Of a DNA stretch of 64,000 nt, positions 26,655 to 35,963 are shown one piece after another (the stretch's first letter is position 1; each line of letters starts with the position of its first letter). The notes below the pieces were generated by a model that saw nothing but the letters and a program-made list of their open reading frames with translations, had not been told where the DNA came from and searched no databases. Position numbers and translations under genes: made by a program. Origin of the DNA: Nostoc sp. UHCC 0302. Lineage in GTDB: Bacteria > Cyanobacteriota > Cyanobacteriia > Cyanobacteriales > Nostocaceae. The DNA is taken from assembly GCF_038096175.1 (NCBI RefSeq), contig NZ_CP151099.1:1056501-1120500 (forward strand), given 5' to 3'.

Positions 26655-27809
26655 TTATCGCTTAGACCATATATCACGTACTACAGGAAAATTATTGTTA
26701 ATTCCTGAAGAATCGGGAGCAACTAAGATTAAATCCATACCAAATCCATTCTTTAAACGCGGTTCCAATAGTGTATTTAGACTATCGACAAGTACCAATT
26801 TGCTGTCTGATATACTTTGCTGAATGCCAGTAGAAGTATACTTACGACTTAGAAGCAAACGAATTGTATCTTGGTCTGCAAAATTCATCACCGAGCGGTC
26901 AGGTAATGTTACTTCGATTGTATTTCCAGTTAAATTGTGATAGAAAATTTTGATCACAATTGCTCTATCAGCCTCTACAAAACCTTCAAAAAATACACTG
27001 TTTAAATCGATATGTAAATCAGTATTTTGTAGCAATGCACTTGTGACAAACTCTCTAAATGACCTAGTTTTAGCGTACTCTTTCGCTGCCTTTTGCGCTG
27101 CTTCTTCGCTTAAATCTTCAGTTGTTGCTACTTCTAAGAGTAGCTTGTCTTCCGGTCGAAGGAGTTGAGAAAGAGTTTGCAGCAGTTCTGTATCTTGTTG
27201 AAAATTAGCTAATGTATTTCCCAAAAGAGAAAACAGTACAGGACTATCATTAACAACTTTGTCAAGTAGTTTTCGTAATTCCCTAACATTTCTATCAATT
27301 GAAAAGTCGATTTGAATTGGTAGCAGGTGGGTTCCCTTCAATTGTGAGCCACGAGTTGCTTGCTGTACACCTAGCCTCAACATCTCCGAACTCATATCAA
27401 CTGGAAAATAGAGTAAATCAGGATTTGATTTGAGCAATAAACTCAAAATATGTTGGTCTTTTTCACCTGTGCCAACGCCTAAACTTACGTAATGGTATTT
27501 CTGATCTTTGATATTCTTTAAATTAATTTGTTGCCATCGGGATCTAAAAGATTCTATGCTCTCTTTCATCACTAGATAGAATCGATCATTGCAAGCATGA
27601 TCCCAGGCGATCGTCGGGCCTATACCCCAATACGAAAAACCTGATAAAATTTCCTTACCATCGCCTGTTGTAGAAAATTCTCCCCTCAATTCCTGCGTGA
27701 GTTCTGCAAGTTTGTTCGATTGATCTTCTCCTATAAAACAAAGAGTCCACCCTAAACCCGGTTCATTGATGGAATTCTCTAGTAGCTTCACAAAATTTAA
27801 AGGTTCCAT
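26655..27809 (-). CDS. EgtD-family (Methyltransf_33) methyltransferase
   Basis: A 384-aa protein resembling L-histidine N-alpha-methyltransferases of ergothioneine synthesis. The AdoMet-binding strand is HYVSLGVGTGEKDQHILSL, followed by DLLYFPVDMSSEMLRLGVQ. The segment PVLFSLLGNTLANFQQDTE corresponds to the family's LGxTxxNF motif. No EgtB, EgtC or EgtE gene is nearby. The family also contains members of other or unknown specificity, so ergothioneine synthesis is not claimed. The C-terminal 80 residues (after about 300) diverge from canonical EgtD. Confidence 0.75.
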   Translation of the reverse strand: MEPLNFVKLLENSINEPGLGWTLCFIGEDQSNKLAELTQELRGEFSTTGDGKEILSGFSYWGIGPTIAWDHACNDRFYLVMKESIESFRSRWQQINLKNIKDQKYHYVSLGVGTGEKDQHILSLLLKSNPDLLYFPVDMSSEMLRLGVQQATRGSQLKGTHLLPIQIDFSIDRNVRELRKLLDKVVNDSPVLFSLLGNTLANFQQDTELLQTLSQLLRPEDKLLLEVATTEDLSEEAAQKAAKEYAKTRSFREFVTSALLQNTDLHIDLNSVFFEGFVEADRAIVIKIFYHNLTGNTIEVTLPDRSVMNFADQDTIRLLLSRKYTSTGIQQSISDSKLVLVDSLNTLLEPRLKNGFGMDLILVAPDSSGINNNFPVVRDIWSKR

Positions 27810-27948
27810 ATAGAGCTTCGTTTATTAAGCAGTCTATCTAATAAATCTCCTGCAAGTGGCTAGAAGCTAGCATATATTTTTTAATTTGAACGTGAGTTCG
27901 ATAACTCTATGATGTCCGCTTAATTAGCTCAATCAAAAGACCTCTAAA

Positions 27949-28042
27949 AGGTTTTACTACGCAAAACCGTCTTTCTGCGAGCCGGAGAGGGACAGGCTTG
28001 AACAAAAGTTCAAGCCAGGGAGAGGTTTGTCGAATTCACGTT
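27949..28042. repeat. 94-bp dispersed repeat, copy B
   Basis: Same order of three palindromes and same length as the copy at 13166-13259, starting AGGTTTTACTACGCAAAACC and ending TCGAATTCACGTT. Base changes in one hairpin arm are mostly outside the paired positions or keep GC-rich pairing. It lies in the gap upstream of the EgtD-like gene. Confidence 0.75.
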
Positions 28043-28066
28043 AATTTGAATAGAACATAAGCTGAC

Positions 28067-28098
28067 TGTAGGGATACAGCAGTGCTTGTGTCCCTACA
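28067..28098. repeat. Hairpin repeat
   Basis: TGTAGGGATAC and GTGTCCCTACA form an 11-bp stem (one mismatch) around a short loop. The form (tGTAGGGAcAC..GTGTCCCTACa) is like other dispersed cyanobacterial hairpins. It lies immediately after the 94-bp repeat copy B and about 50 bases before a small gene's end. Confidence 0.5.
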
Positions 28099-28150
28099 AT
28101 GGGGTTTCTAGTTATGTAAATAAAAAGCGCTATAAATGTTCCATAGCTGA

Positions 28151-28525
28151 TTAACTTACTACTGCAACTGACTTTTTACGGCTGGGGCGTTTGCGGTCTG
28201 ATTTTTTCTTCAGTCCAACCGCTTGGGCTTCATTACTATCTGACCCATATTGTCCACGCACAACATCTTTCATCGCTAATACAGCATTATGAAATTCCCA
28301 TTCTGCTAATCGCGCAGCATCAACAGCAGCACGGTATAGCGCTAGTTTTTCAGTTTCAGCTTGTTGCAGTGCCACCATAGCTTGATAAGTTTGCTGTAAG
28401 TTTGCAGCAGAAGCATCAGTACGAGTTGTGTCATAGGTGCTGACGGTTCGCAAACCGTGCCATGAAGTGACATCTTGACTAATTATTTGAAGACGCAAGC
28501 GGTTTCTTACATCTTGGGTAGGCAT
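28151..28525 (-). CDS. Hypothetical helical protein
   Basis: A 124-aa protein. The middle (LQQTYQAMVALQQAETEKLALYRAAVDAARLAEWEFHNAV) is a long amphipathic helix. The C terminus is a basic tail (LKKKSDRKRPSRKKSVAVVS). No enzymatic motif is present. The composition and clean start (MPTQDVRNRL) support a real gene. The basic tail could bind nucleic acid or membrane, but that is a guess. Confidence 0.5.
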   Translation of the reverse strand: MPTQDVRNRLRLQIISQDVTSWHGLRTVSTYDTTRTDASAANLQQTYQAMVALQQAETEKLALYRAAVDAARLAEWEFHNAVLAMKDVVRGQYGSDSNEAQAVGLKKKSDRKRPSRKKSVAVVS

Positions 28526-28638
28526 AGATTTATACGTGGTAAACTATCTATTTAATGTTCCCGTTGCAACACAAAATCTAACAGTAAGGTAAAGTTTTCA
28601 GATAAAACAAGGTTACAGAGGGTGGAATAAGTTTACCG

Positions 28639-28806
28639 ACCGATGTTATGCCATAACCAACCGATGTTATGCCATAACCAGCCGATGTTATGCCATAACC
28701 AGCCGATGTTATGCCATAACCAACCGATGTTATGCCATAACTAGCCAATGTTATGCCATAACCAACCGATGTTATGCCATAACCAACTGATGTTACGCCA
28801 TAACAC
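28639..28806. repeat. Eight tandem 21-bp units, each a GTTATGCCATAAC palindrome
   Basis: The unit is CCGATGTTATGCCATAACCA plus one base, repeated eight times with few substitutions (for example CCAATG, ACTGATG and GTTACG variants). Each unit holds the near-palindrome GTTATGCCATAAC, so the array could bind a dimeric protein at one-site-per-two-helical-turns spacing. An 86-codon minus-strand frame runs through it (SVGYGITSVGYGIT) but is probably only the repeat being open because 21 is a multiple of 3. Confidence 0.85.
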
Positions 28807-28838
28807 GGGAATGTAAATATGAAACCGCAAGATGACAT

Positions 28839-29415
28839 TAATCAGCAAGTAGCACTTAAACGTAAAGCAGTTTTTTGTTAGACATTGCAAAACTTGTTAA
28901 TGAGAATCGCTTAACGCGGACAGCATCGACTCCTGCTAATTATTGATTCAAGCTAGATAAGTATCTAAAATTCAGGAGTAAAAACTTAGCACTCACAATA
29001 CACAAGCTTCCTAACTCCTAACTTTTAATTATCCTAGTGGGGAACCGTGCAAGTTCAATGTATATCATCTGAGATATCTACATTTTATCAAGGGTATTCT
29101 CTGAAGAATAGTTACACTTACTGCATTTACAGGTATGTTAAAAATAACTAGATTATTTCTCAGATTGAGAATTATTTTTAATTTTGTTTTTTGTTACAAT
29201 AGGTATTTTAACAATGAGATTTTATGATAGATAAATTTGGCTATAGAATTTGCTTATAATAGGATTTTGTCTACTAGAATAATCATAAGTCACACCATAT
29301 CCTAATTAGGAATAACCAAATGCTAAAAAATACTGCTACAAGATGATTATTGGAAAGAGATATCAAGAAGCTAAAGAGTTATTAACTATTCTGACAAGGG
29401 TCTAAGGAGAAAAAA
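28839..29415. other. A/T-rich intergenic region
   Basis: About 580 bases without a convincing frame, hairpin array or RNA gene. The last 100 bases before the amidase gene contain an AAGGAG box at 29404-29409, correctly spaced for its ATG at 29416. Confidence 0.4.
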
Positions 29416-30357
29416 ATGAGGTATGGAATTGATATCGGACATAATTGCCCACCAGACACAGGCGCTAGAGGTATTAAATTTGAAGATAATCTAACTTTAG
29501 ATGTAGGTAATAGAGTTATAGCTAAGTTAAAAGCTTTGGGGCATGAAGTAATATCATGTAAACCAGATAGTGCTGGTACAGTAAGAGACTCGCTTTCAAA
29601 AAGATGTTCTAAAGCTAATTCAAGTAACGTAGGTGTGTATGTCTCGATTCATTTTAATTGCTTTAATGGGCAAGCCAATGGGACAGAGGTATTTGCAACT
29701 AGTGAAACAGGTAGAAAAATCGCTAAGCCAGTATTAGATGAAATCGTCAAATTAGGCTTTTTTAATCGCGGTGTTAAGAGTGGTTCCCACTTGTATGTCC
29801 TGAAAAATACGGATATGCCGGCAATTCTTGTAGAAGGTTGCTTCATTGATTCATCAAAAGATATGAATCTTTTTAACCCTGAAGCAATGGCCAATGCAAT
29901 AGTCAAAGGCTTAACTGGTAAAGTGGCCAGCGCTCCTGTTAACCCTGTACCAGATGAAGAGCAGAATGTAGATACCACTGTTCTCAGACTGCAAAAAGCT
30001 TTAAATCGTCTACAAATAAAGGATAAAAATGGTAAGGCTTTAGTAGAAGATGGTGCAGGCGGGGCAAACACAAAATCTGCTTTAGAAAAATTTCAAAGTA
30101 TTGTTGGGATTCAGCAAACCGGAATTGCAGATCAAGCAACATGGAATGCCATAAATCTAATTTTGGCAAAACGAATCGCCAGACCAAATCATGCTGGTGG
30201 TGTAGTTGTTGCATACTTGCAATACCGTTTAGGTATTGAGGCTGATGGTGTCTACGGGCCACAAACAGAAGCTGCTGTTAAGAGCTTTCAACAGCAAAAT
30301 GGTTTAACCGCTGATGGAATTGTTGGGCCAATAACTTGGCAGAAATTCATTGGTTAG
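29416..30357 (+). CDS. N-acetylmuramoyl-L-alanine amidase with two peptidoglycan-binding domains
   Basis: A 313-aa cell-wall hydrolase. The Amidase_3 domain (about residues 1-170) has the zinc ligands His9 (DIGHN), Glu23 (KFEDN) and His79 (VSIHFN), and the catalytic Glu140 (AILVEGCFI). Two PG_binding_1 repeats follow, near 190-250 (VLRLQKALNRLQ.. to TWNAIN) and 262-313 (VVAYLQYRLGIEADGVYGP.. to TWQKF). There is no signal peptide, so it would need another exit route, as endolysins do. It is not close to phage genes; the eCIS locus starts several kb away. The start has a good AAGGAG box. Confidence 0.9.
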   Translation: MRYGIDIGHNCPPDTGARGIKFEDNLTLDVGNRVIAKLKALGHEVISCKPDSAGTVRDSLSKRCSKANSSNVGVYVSIHFNCFNGQANGTEVFATSETGRKIAKPVLDEIVKLGFFNRGVKSGSHLYVLKNTDMPAILVEGCFIDSSKDMNLFNPEAMANAIVKGLTGKVASAPVNPVPDEEQNVDTTVLRLQKALNRLQIKDKNGKALVEDGAGGANTKSALEKFQSIVGIQQTGIADQATWNAINLILAKRIARPNHAGGVVVAYLQYRLGIEADGVYGPQTEAAVKSFQQQNGLTADGIVGPITWQKFIG

Positions 30358-30407
30358 GTTAATGGCTAATTGCTTATTTGGATTGTAGTTTACGTTGAAG
30401 TAAACCA

Positions 30408-30473
30408 GGAGACGCAGTGAAACGGGGGAGTGCTTTAAACTAACTCTCTTGGTCACTGCGTCTTCTCTTTTTT
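30408..30473 (+). terminator. Terminator after the amidase gene
   Basis: AGACGCAGTGA (left) pairs with TCACTGCGTCT (right) over 11 bp, followed by TCTCTTTTTT. It lies about 50 bases beyond the amidase stop. The long loop contains a second small inverted segment. Confidence 0.75.
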
Positions 30474-30622
30474 GCATTGATTTGCGCTCTTAGAAATAGA
30501 CGTTACTGTTTATCGCGAGAGTATTATGAGTTTGTGGTTAAACTTAACATGATCTTAATTCTCGCTTGATTTTAGGTTGGTAACTTCATCTTGCTTAGTT
30601 GAGCAAGCTGGAGAAAGAACTT

Positions 30623-32218
30623 ATGGATAGCGATCGGATTTGCCGCTACCCCTTGGGTAATCGCCTACGCCTACTATCAAATCGCTACAAACGACGGAGT
30701 TTTTTGCTGGGTGCGGGATTATTAACAGGATTAGCGATCGCTAGTCAATGGCATCCAGTTTTGGCAACACCAAGGTTTTCTGCTTATCCTTTTAGTCTCG
30801 GTGTTGCTTCTGGTGACCCTTTGCCAGATGGCATTGTACTGTGGACACGACTGGCTCCAGATCCACTCAATGGCGGTGGAATGCCAGCACAAAATGTTGA
30901 AGTACAGTGGCAAATTGCCCTTGACGAAAACATGAAAAAGGTTGTAAAACGCGGGGTAGCATTAGCAACTCCCGAATTAGCCCACTCAGTACACGTCGAT
31001 GTCCGCGGGCTAGAACCTGAGCGTTGGTACTGGTATCAATTTAAAGTCGGCAATGAAGTTAGCCCCATTGGGCGGACTCGCACCGCTGCGGCATTCAATA
31101 GCTCCATTAAACAACTAAACTTTGCCTTTGTTTCCTGCCAAGATTGGCAAAACGGCTATTACACAGCCTATAAACACATAGCCGATGAGGAACTCGACCT
31201 GATTGTTCATCTCGGTGACTATATTTATGAATACGGGCCAGAATCTGCTAAACCACGCCAGCATAACAGTCCAGAAATCATCACCCTTGCAGACTATCGC
31301 AACCGCCACGCTTTATATAAGACCGACCGAAATCTCCAAGCTGCCCATGCCGCCTTCCCGTGGATAGTCACCTGGGATGATCATGAAGTCGAAAACAATT
31401 ACGCTAACTTAACGCCTGAAGAGAATCAAAGCCAGCAAGCATTTATTTTTCGGCGAGCCAGTGCTTATCAAGCTTACTACGAACATATGCCACTGCGAGA
31501 ATCATCATTACCCCAAGGGGCTAACGCGCAGCTTTATCGGCGGTTCACTTTTGGTAACCTAGCTGAGTTCAACGTGCTAGACACCCGACAGTACCGCACC
31601 GACCAACCTTGCGATGATGGACTTAAACCCCGTTGCCCTCAAGCTTTTGACAAAAATGCAACTCTGACTGGTTCACAGCAAGAACAGTGGTTACTCAAAG
31701 GGTTAGACTAGTCTCAAGCACGCTGGAACGTAATTGCTCAACAGGTGATGTTTGCAGAATACGATTTTGATGCTCGTCCTGAAGTCGGAGTATTTAACGT
31801 AGATCAGTGGGACGGCTATGTGGCTGCACGCGATCGCCTCTTAAGATTTTTAAACCTGCGGAAACCTTCTAATCCAGTCGTGATTAGCGGCGACATCCAT
31901 TCTAGTTGGGTACATGACTTAAAAGTTGATTTTAATCAACCGACCTCAACAACAGTTGGTACAGAGTTTGTGGGTACTTCCATTTCTTCTGATTTTCCCA
32001 CCTCATTCATCGCCCCAGTTCAAGCTGCCCTACCCGACAATCCCCACACCAAGTTCTTCGACGGTGCTTTCCGCGGTTATGTGCGCTGCAACCTGACTCC
32101 AGAACGCTGGCAAAGCGACTATCGCGTTGTATCAACTATCACCGAGCCAAATGCCTCCGTTAGCACACTAGCTTCGTTTCTAGTCCAAAACGGACAACCG
32201 GGGGCATATCAAACTTAA
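30623..32218 (+). pseudogene. phoD: PhoD-like alkaline phosphatase/phosphodiesterase interrupted by one in-frame TAG
   Basis: The frame encodes a Tat-type signal ([20 protein letters not shown]) and a PhoD phosphatase. Visible segments are [50 protein letters not shown] and [10 protein letters not shown]. At 31709-31711 a TAG follows KGLD. The frame continues directly as SQARWNVIAQQVMFAEYDFD and PSNPVVISGDIHSSWVHDLK (metal-binding) to a TAA at 32218. CAG to TAG is the simplest cause. The upstream product would lose essential metal ligands, so this is called a pseudogene unless the stop is read through. The start is ATG at 30623, with an in-frame TTG at 30599 as alternative. Confidence 0.85.
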
Positions 32219-32241
32219 CCGAGTTTCAATAGAACTAAGCT

Positions 32242-32271
32242 AAACCTCACAGATTCTATCTGTGGGGTTTT
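32242..32271 (+). terminator. Terminator after the phoD-like gene
   Basis: AAACCTCACAGA and TCTGTGGGGTTT pair over 12 positions with one G-T pair around a 5-base loop, ending in TTTTC. It is placed just after the phoD-like stop. Confidence 0.7.
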
Positions 32272-32459
32272 CACTATGCATTTGCACCCATCTAAAGAAT
32301 TAATCAGATAACAAGTGATTTTCGACTACAACTCTTTACCTGATGGGAACTTGCTCCATATCTACACGTCTACGCATTTTTAACTGAAAGCATTGTCCCT
32401 CTTGGATCTGAGCTATTGTATTGTCAATAAACAATCTAGTATAAATAGGTGTAAATATT

Positions 32460-33380
32460 ATGAAACATAAATTCTGGGCAGGCTATGTGCTTGCTGCTTT
32501 AACATTTCTGCCTTTAGGATCTATAACCACTAGTCAGCAGGTTTTAGCAGCAAATTCGGTTTACCAATTAGTGCAAGCAAATTCCGGTTACAGCCAATAT
32601 ATGCGGCTTGGTTACACTGAAACCAAGCGGAGAAACTATCGCAGAGCTTTAAGCTATTTCCAACAAGCAGAGCGATTACGCCCTGGAGATAGGTACGCTA
32701 CTACTGCTATTAGAAATGTTACAGGTTACATTCAGCAGCGTCGCAGAAATCTTATTGCCTTCGTCCCAGGTAAACCGGGGAGGGTAAGGTCAGCCGCAAC
32801 ACGGGGAGGTTGCCTACAAGTTGGACAAACTCCTATTCCTCTGATACCAACGGATAAAGAAGCACAACGAACAACAGCAGAACATCCCACATTCTATTTC
32901 TACATTCCTCCAAACTCTGCACAAATACAAGCACTAGAATTTTCTTTGCGGGATGATGATAGTATTGACCCCTTGTATAAGCAAACTTTTAAACCTATTG
33001 CTCAGAGCGGTATTATTGGTGTCAGTCTGCCTACTAATCAGCCTTCTCTCAAAATTGGCAAAGAGTATAGTTGGACATTTTCAATGATTTGCGATATCCG
33101 CAGCCGTGATAAAGACTTCTATCTGGAAGGCAAAATCCAACGAATGCAAGACGAAAATCTAGCTGAACAGTTGGGGCAGACAAACACAGATTTAGATCGT
33201 GCAGTTTTATTTGCAACAGCTGGATTTTGGGAAGATGCTTTGAGAACACTGGCTAATTTACGTCGTCAGCGTCCTAATGATCCAGAAGTCCAAAAATATT
33301 GGGAAGATTTATTGCAATCAGTAAACATCGAAGAAGTTATAAACAAACCTTTATTACCCTGTTGTACTGCCCAGACATAA
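32460..33380 (+). CDS. Exported DUF928 protein with TPR-like N terminus
   Basis: A 306-aa protein. Residues 1-31 are a signal peptide ending near QQVLAAN. Residues about 45-95 form a TPR-like pair (YMRLGYTETKRRNYRRALSY). Residues about 105-260 match DUF928: TRGGCLQVGQTPIPLIPTD, then AEHPTFYFYIPPNSAQ and the late SWTFSMICD. DUF928 genes in cyanobacteria often sit beside CHASE2-domain sensor genes, and here a CHASE2-kinase gene lies next door in convergent orientation. A periplasmic helper role for that sensor is an inference from this pairing. Confidence 0.82.
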   Translation: MKHKFWAGYVLAALTFLPLGSITTSQQVLAANSVYQLVQANSGYSQYMRLGYTETKRRNYRRALSYFQQAERLRPGDRYATTAIRNVTGYIQQRRRNLIAFVPGKPGRVRSAATRGGCLQVGQTPIPLIPTDKEAQRTTAEHPTFYFYIPPNSAQIQALEFSLRDDDSIDPLYKQTFKPIAQSGIIGVSLPTNQPSLKIGKEYSWTFSMICDIRSRDKDFYLEGKIQRMQDENLAEQLGQTNTDLDRAVLFATAGFWEDALRTLANLRRQRPNDPEVQKYWEDLLQSVNIEEVINKPLLPCCTAQT

Positions 33381-33384
33381 GTTA

Positions 33385-33487
33385 ATACCAATTTGAAAAA
33401 AGAATATGACAAACAGGCCATCTGTAGAGACGCGATTCATCGCGTCTTCACCCAAGGATGTGTTGCAATCATTAATTGAATTGGTAT
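33385..33487. repeat. 103-bp MITE-like repeat, copy 2
   Basis: Nearly identical to the copy at 14925-15027, with cleaner inverted ends (ATACCAATT and AATTGGTAT) and central palindrome GTAGAGACGCGATTCATCGCGTCTTC. It lies between convergent genes. A further hairpin repeat of the GTGCGTTA..TAACACACC type follows at about 33549-33590. Confidence 0.8.
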
Positions 33488-33607
33488 AACAATTTCCAAA
33501 AAACCTATAAGAGACAAGGGTACGTTATCTAACGCACTGCCTAACAGATAAATAGGTGCGTTACGCTGTCGCGTTAACACACCCTACTGACTGGGTTTTT
33601 TAAAAGT

Positions 33608-35797
33608 CTATGAATGCAACAGACCTTCAATTTTTTTGAGAACTTCTATAGCTGACTGATATCGTTGATTAAAGTCGATGTGTACCATTTTATTTAAAAT
33701 AATAACTAATTCATCTGTAGCATCAGTTAGCTCACGCCAACTCTGCCAAATTAGTGAATTAGTGTTAGGTTGACATTCAATAATAATTTCACTGGTATTT
33801 GAGTCCCTACGAAATATTCTTGGGTCTACCCCAGTTAAAGCTTGTATCCCCATAATTCCTAACGCATAAATATCGCTGTTGAGTTTTGGTAAGCCACTCA
33901 TTTGTTCAGCAGGTGCATAACTAGGAGTACCAATGGCAATAGTTTGCTCTTCTTGTTGTTGAGGTTGAATATGCTTAACAGCACCAAAGTCAATTAAAAC
34001 AATATGGTTATCTGATGCCCGCCTAATCAAGTTTGTAGGTTTTATATCTCGATGGATTACACCATAGCTATGAACAAAAACAAGCACCTGTAAAACTTCC
34101 TTGAGTATATTCACAACTTCAGCTTGTTTCAATCGCGTACCAAAAGTTATCTCTTTGTCTAGAGGATGTCCTTTAATAAATTCTTGTACTAAAGAAAACT
34201 GTCGATTTTCTTCAAAAAAAGCTAGCAGTTGTGGAATTTGTGGGTGCTTACCCAAAGTTTCTAAAATTTCTGCTTCAGCATCAAATAGACGTCTGACAAC
34301 ATTTAAATACTCTGTATCTTGGCGGGGGGGTCGCAACTGCTTAACCACACACTCAGGATTTCCAGGGCGCTTAATATCTTCAGCTAAGTAAGTATTACTA
34401 AATCCTCCAGCACCCAAGCGTTGAGTAATTCTGTAGCGGTTGTTTAGTAACGCACCCAGGGGAATTTCTTGTCCAATGGAATCGAAAATTACTGTTGGCG
34501 CTTCATTTATGGCATCGCCGCGCTGCCGTAAAAGTGCTTGTAACTCAACAATTAATTCTCTGTGTTCTTGAACCCGTTGCTTAATTTCTTTTTGCTCTTG
34601 CTGGCTTTGATATGCGGTATAGGCAAGGACACTCCCTGCTGTCAATGCTAAACCTAATACTGGAGGGATGACTGGCAACCATCCATCTTGAGTAAAAATG
34701 ATAAAGCTACCTCCAAATAATACTGCAAGGGCTGTTGCTCCAGCTAATCCTAAGCCAAGTGGATGCTGAATACGCAACACTATCAGCCCACCGACTAAAG
34801 TCCATCCCCAAATCCAAAAAACTTGACCCCACTCTGGTAAAAACCAAAATAGACGCTGTTTGTTAAGAACAACACTGAGAATCTGACTAACGCTGTGAGC
34901 ATGAATCTCAATTCCAGCCATTTTGCCAGAATTATCTGATTTACCACTGGTAAATGGTGTATTAAAAATATCATTAAGACTATTTGCGGTTGAACCAATC
35001 AAGATGATGCGGTCTTTGACTAATTCTGATTTAACCTGATTTGAAAGTACTTCTGTAAGAGTGACTTGCTGGGCAACTTGACGACCAGAACGGTAGTTAA
35101 GCAGAATTTGGTAGCCATTGGTATCAGCTTTTTGATAACCGCCAGAGTTGCTTTTTAGGGGCTTAAATATAATATTGCGTAGTTTTAGTTCTTTGTTTGA
35201 AGTGAATTCTGGTTGGATGCCTGCTACTTCCAAATATTTGAGTGCTAGCTGCAAGCTCAAGGAAAATGTACTTTGACAAGGATCAGAATTATCTGAGCTA
35301 ACTAATAATAAGTTACGACGAATTGTGCCGTCAGTGTCTTCTACGACATCGCTAAATCCTGCTTGCTCTGCTTCAACACCTTTTGGCGTTGCTGTTCCAG
35401 GATTGTTATGACCAGAATGTTTGCAGATAGGAATGATGATATCGCTTTGTTGTATGCGTTGCAGCAGCTTTTCATGTCCAGGCTGTACTGGTATGTCACG
35501 AAAAATATCTAGACCAATAGCTCGTGGTTCATATTCCTCAAGTTTGCTCAACAGACGCTCTAGAACTTCACCAGACACAGACCAATTCCATTTTTGAATG
35601 TCCTTTTCTGTTAAAGCCACAATCAATAGACGGGGGTCTGGGCCTGGGTCAGCCCGTAATTGCATCATCTGGTCGTAGACTTTTAGTTCAAGAGGCTCAA
35701 AAACCCCCAACTTTTGAATGCCTACTAAAAAAACTGTAGCGATCGCACTCGAAAGAATAATTGGCTGTTTGAATAAACTTTTTAATTTAGCAAGCAT
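33608..35797 (-). CDS. CHASE2-domain Ser/Thr protein kinase
   Basis: A 729-aa membrane receptor kinase. One N-terminal helix (about 12-33) is followed by an extracytoplasmic CHASE2 sensor (about 35-320, with DRIILIGSTANSLNDIFNTP). Three more helices lie at about 325-395, then a coiled stretch (QQEQKEIKQRVQEHRELIVE). The kinase (about 452-725) is complete: glycine loop LGAGGFSNTYLAED, Lys in CVVKQLRPP, catalytic loop VIHRDIKPTNLI, DFG in VLIDFGAVK, and APE in SYAPAEQMSG. It lies directly downstream of the FHA gene of the eCIS locus, separated by a terminator. Phosphorylation of FHA-bound partners in that locus is inferred. Confidence 0.92.
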   Translation of the reverse strand: MLAKLKSLFKQPIILSSAIATVFLVGIQKLGVFEPLELKVYDQMMQLRADPGPDPRLLIVALTEKDIQKWNWSVSGEVLERLLSKLEEYEPRAIGLDIFRDIPVQPGHEKLLQRIQQSDIIIPICKHSGHNNPGTATPKGVEAEQAGFSDVVEDTDGTIRRNLLLVSSDNSDPCQSTFSLSLQLALKYLEVAGIQPEFTSNKELKLRNIIFKPLKSNSGGYQKADTNGYQILLNYRSGRQVAQQVTLTEVLSNQVKSELVKDRIILIGSTANSLNDIFNTPFTSGKSDNSGKMAGIEIHAHSVSQILSVVLNKQRLFWFLPEWGQVFWIWGWTLVGGLIVLRIQHPLGLGLAGATALAVLFGGSFIIFTQDGWLPVIPPVLGLALTAGSVLAYTAYQSQQEQKEIKQRVQEHRELIVELQALLRQRGDAINEAPTVIFDSIGQEIPLGALLNNRYRITQRLGAGGFSNTYLAEDIKRPGNPECVVKQLRPPRQDTEYLNVVRRLFDAEAEILETLGKHPQIPQLLAFFEENRQFSLVQEFIKGHPLDKEITFGTRLKQAEVVNILKEVLQVLVFVHSYGVIHRDIKPTNLIRRASDNHIVLIDFGAVKHIQPQQQEEQTIAIGTPSYAPAEQMSGLPKLNSDIYALGIMGIQALTGVDPRIFRRDSNTSEIIIECQPNTNSLIWQSWRELTDATDELVIILNKMVHIDFNQRYQSAIEVLKKIEGLLHS

Positions 35798-35895
35798 TTC
35801 TCTAAATAGATTTTATTTCAAAATATACGGATTTTTTATAGTATTTTTCTTAATTGAAATGATTCTATGCAAATTGCAAATTTTCGCTAATCAAA

Positions 35896-35933
35896 ACCCT
35901 CTGCTACTCATTAAATGTAGTAAAGCAGAGGGT
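35896..35933 (-). terminator. Terminator at the end of the minus-strand eCIS block
   Basis: ACCCTCTGCT and AGCAGAGGGT form a perfect 10-bp stem; read on the minus strand it is followed by TTTTGATT. It separates the FHA/MGS-like gene from the CHASE2-kinase gene and marks the likely end of the eCIS minus-strand transcript. Confidence 0.7.
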
Positions 35934-35963
35934 ATATCAGAAATGCGATCGCTTAATTTGTTA

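Noticed and set aside
28639-28806. Possible CRISPR array
   Set aside because: Units are contiguous 21-bp direct repeats without spacers and no cas genes are near.
28578-28838. 86-codon minus-strand frame (SVGYGITSVGYGIT)
   Set aside because: It is the translation of the 21-bp tandem array and has no protein-like sequence outside it.
29416-30357. Amidase as part of a prophage lysis cassette
   Set aside because: No holin, spanin or phage structural genes of capsid type are present; the contractile genes further right lack head genes and match eCIS.
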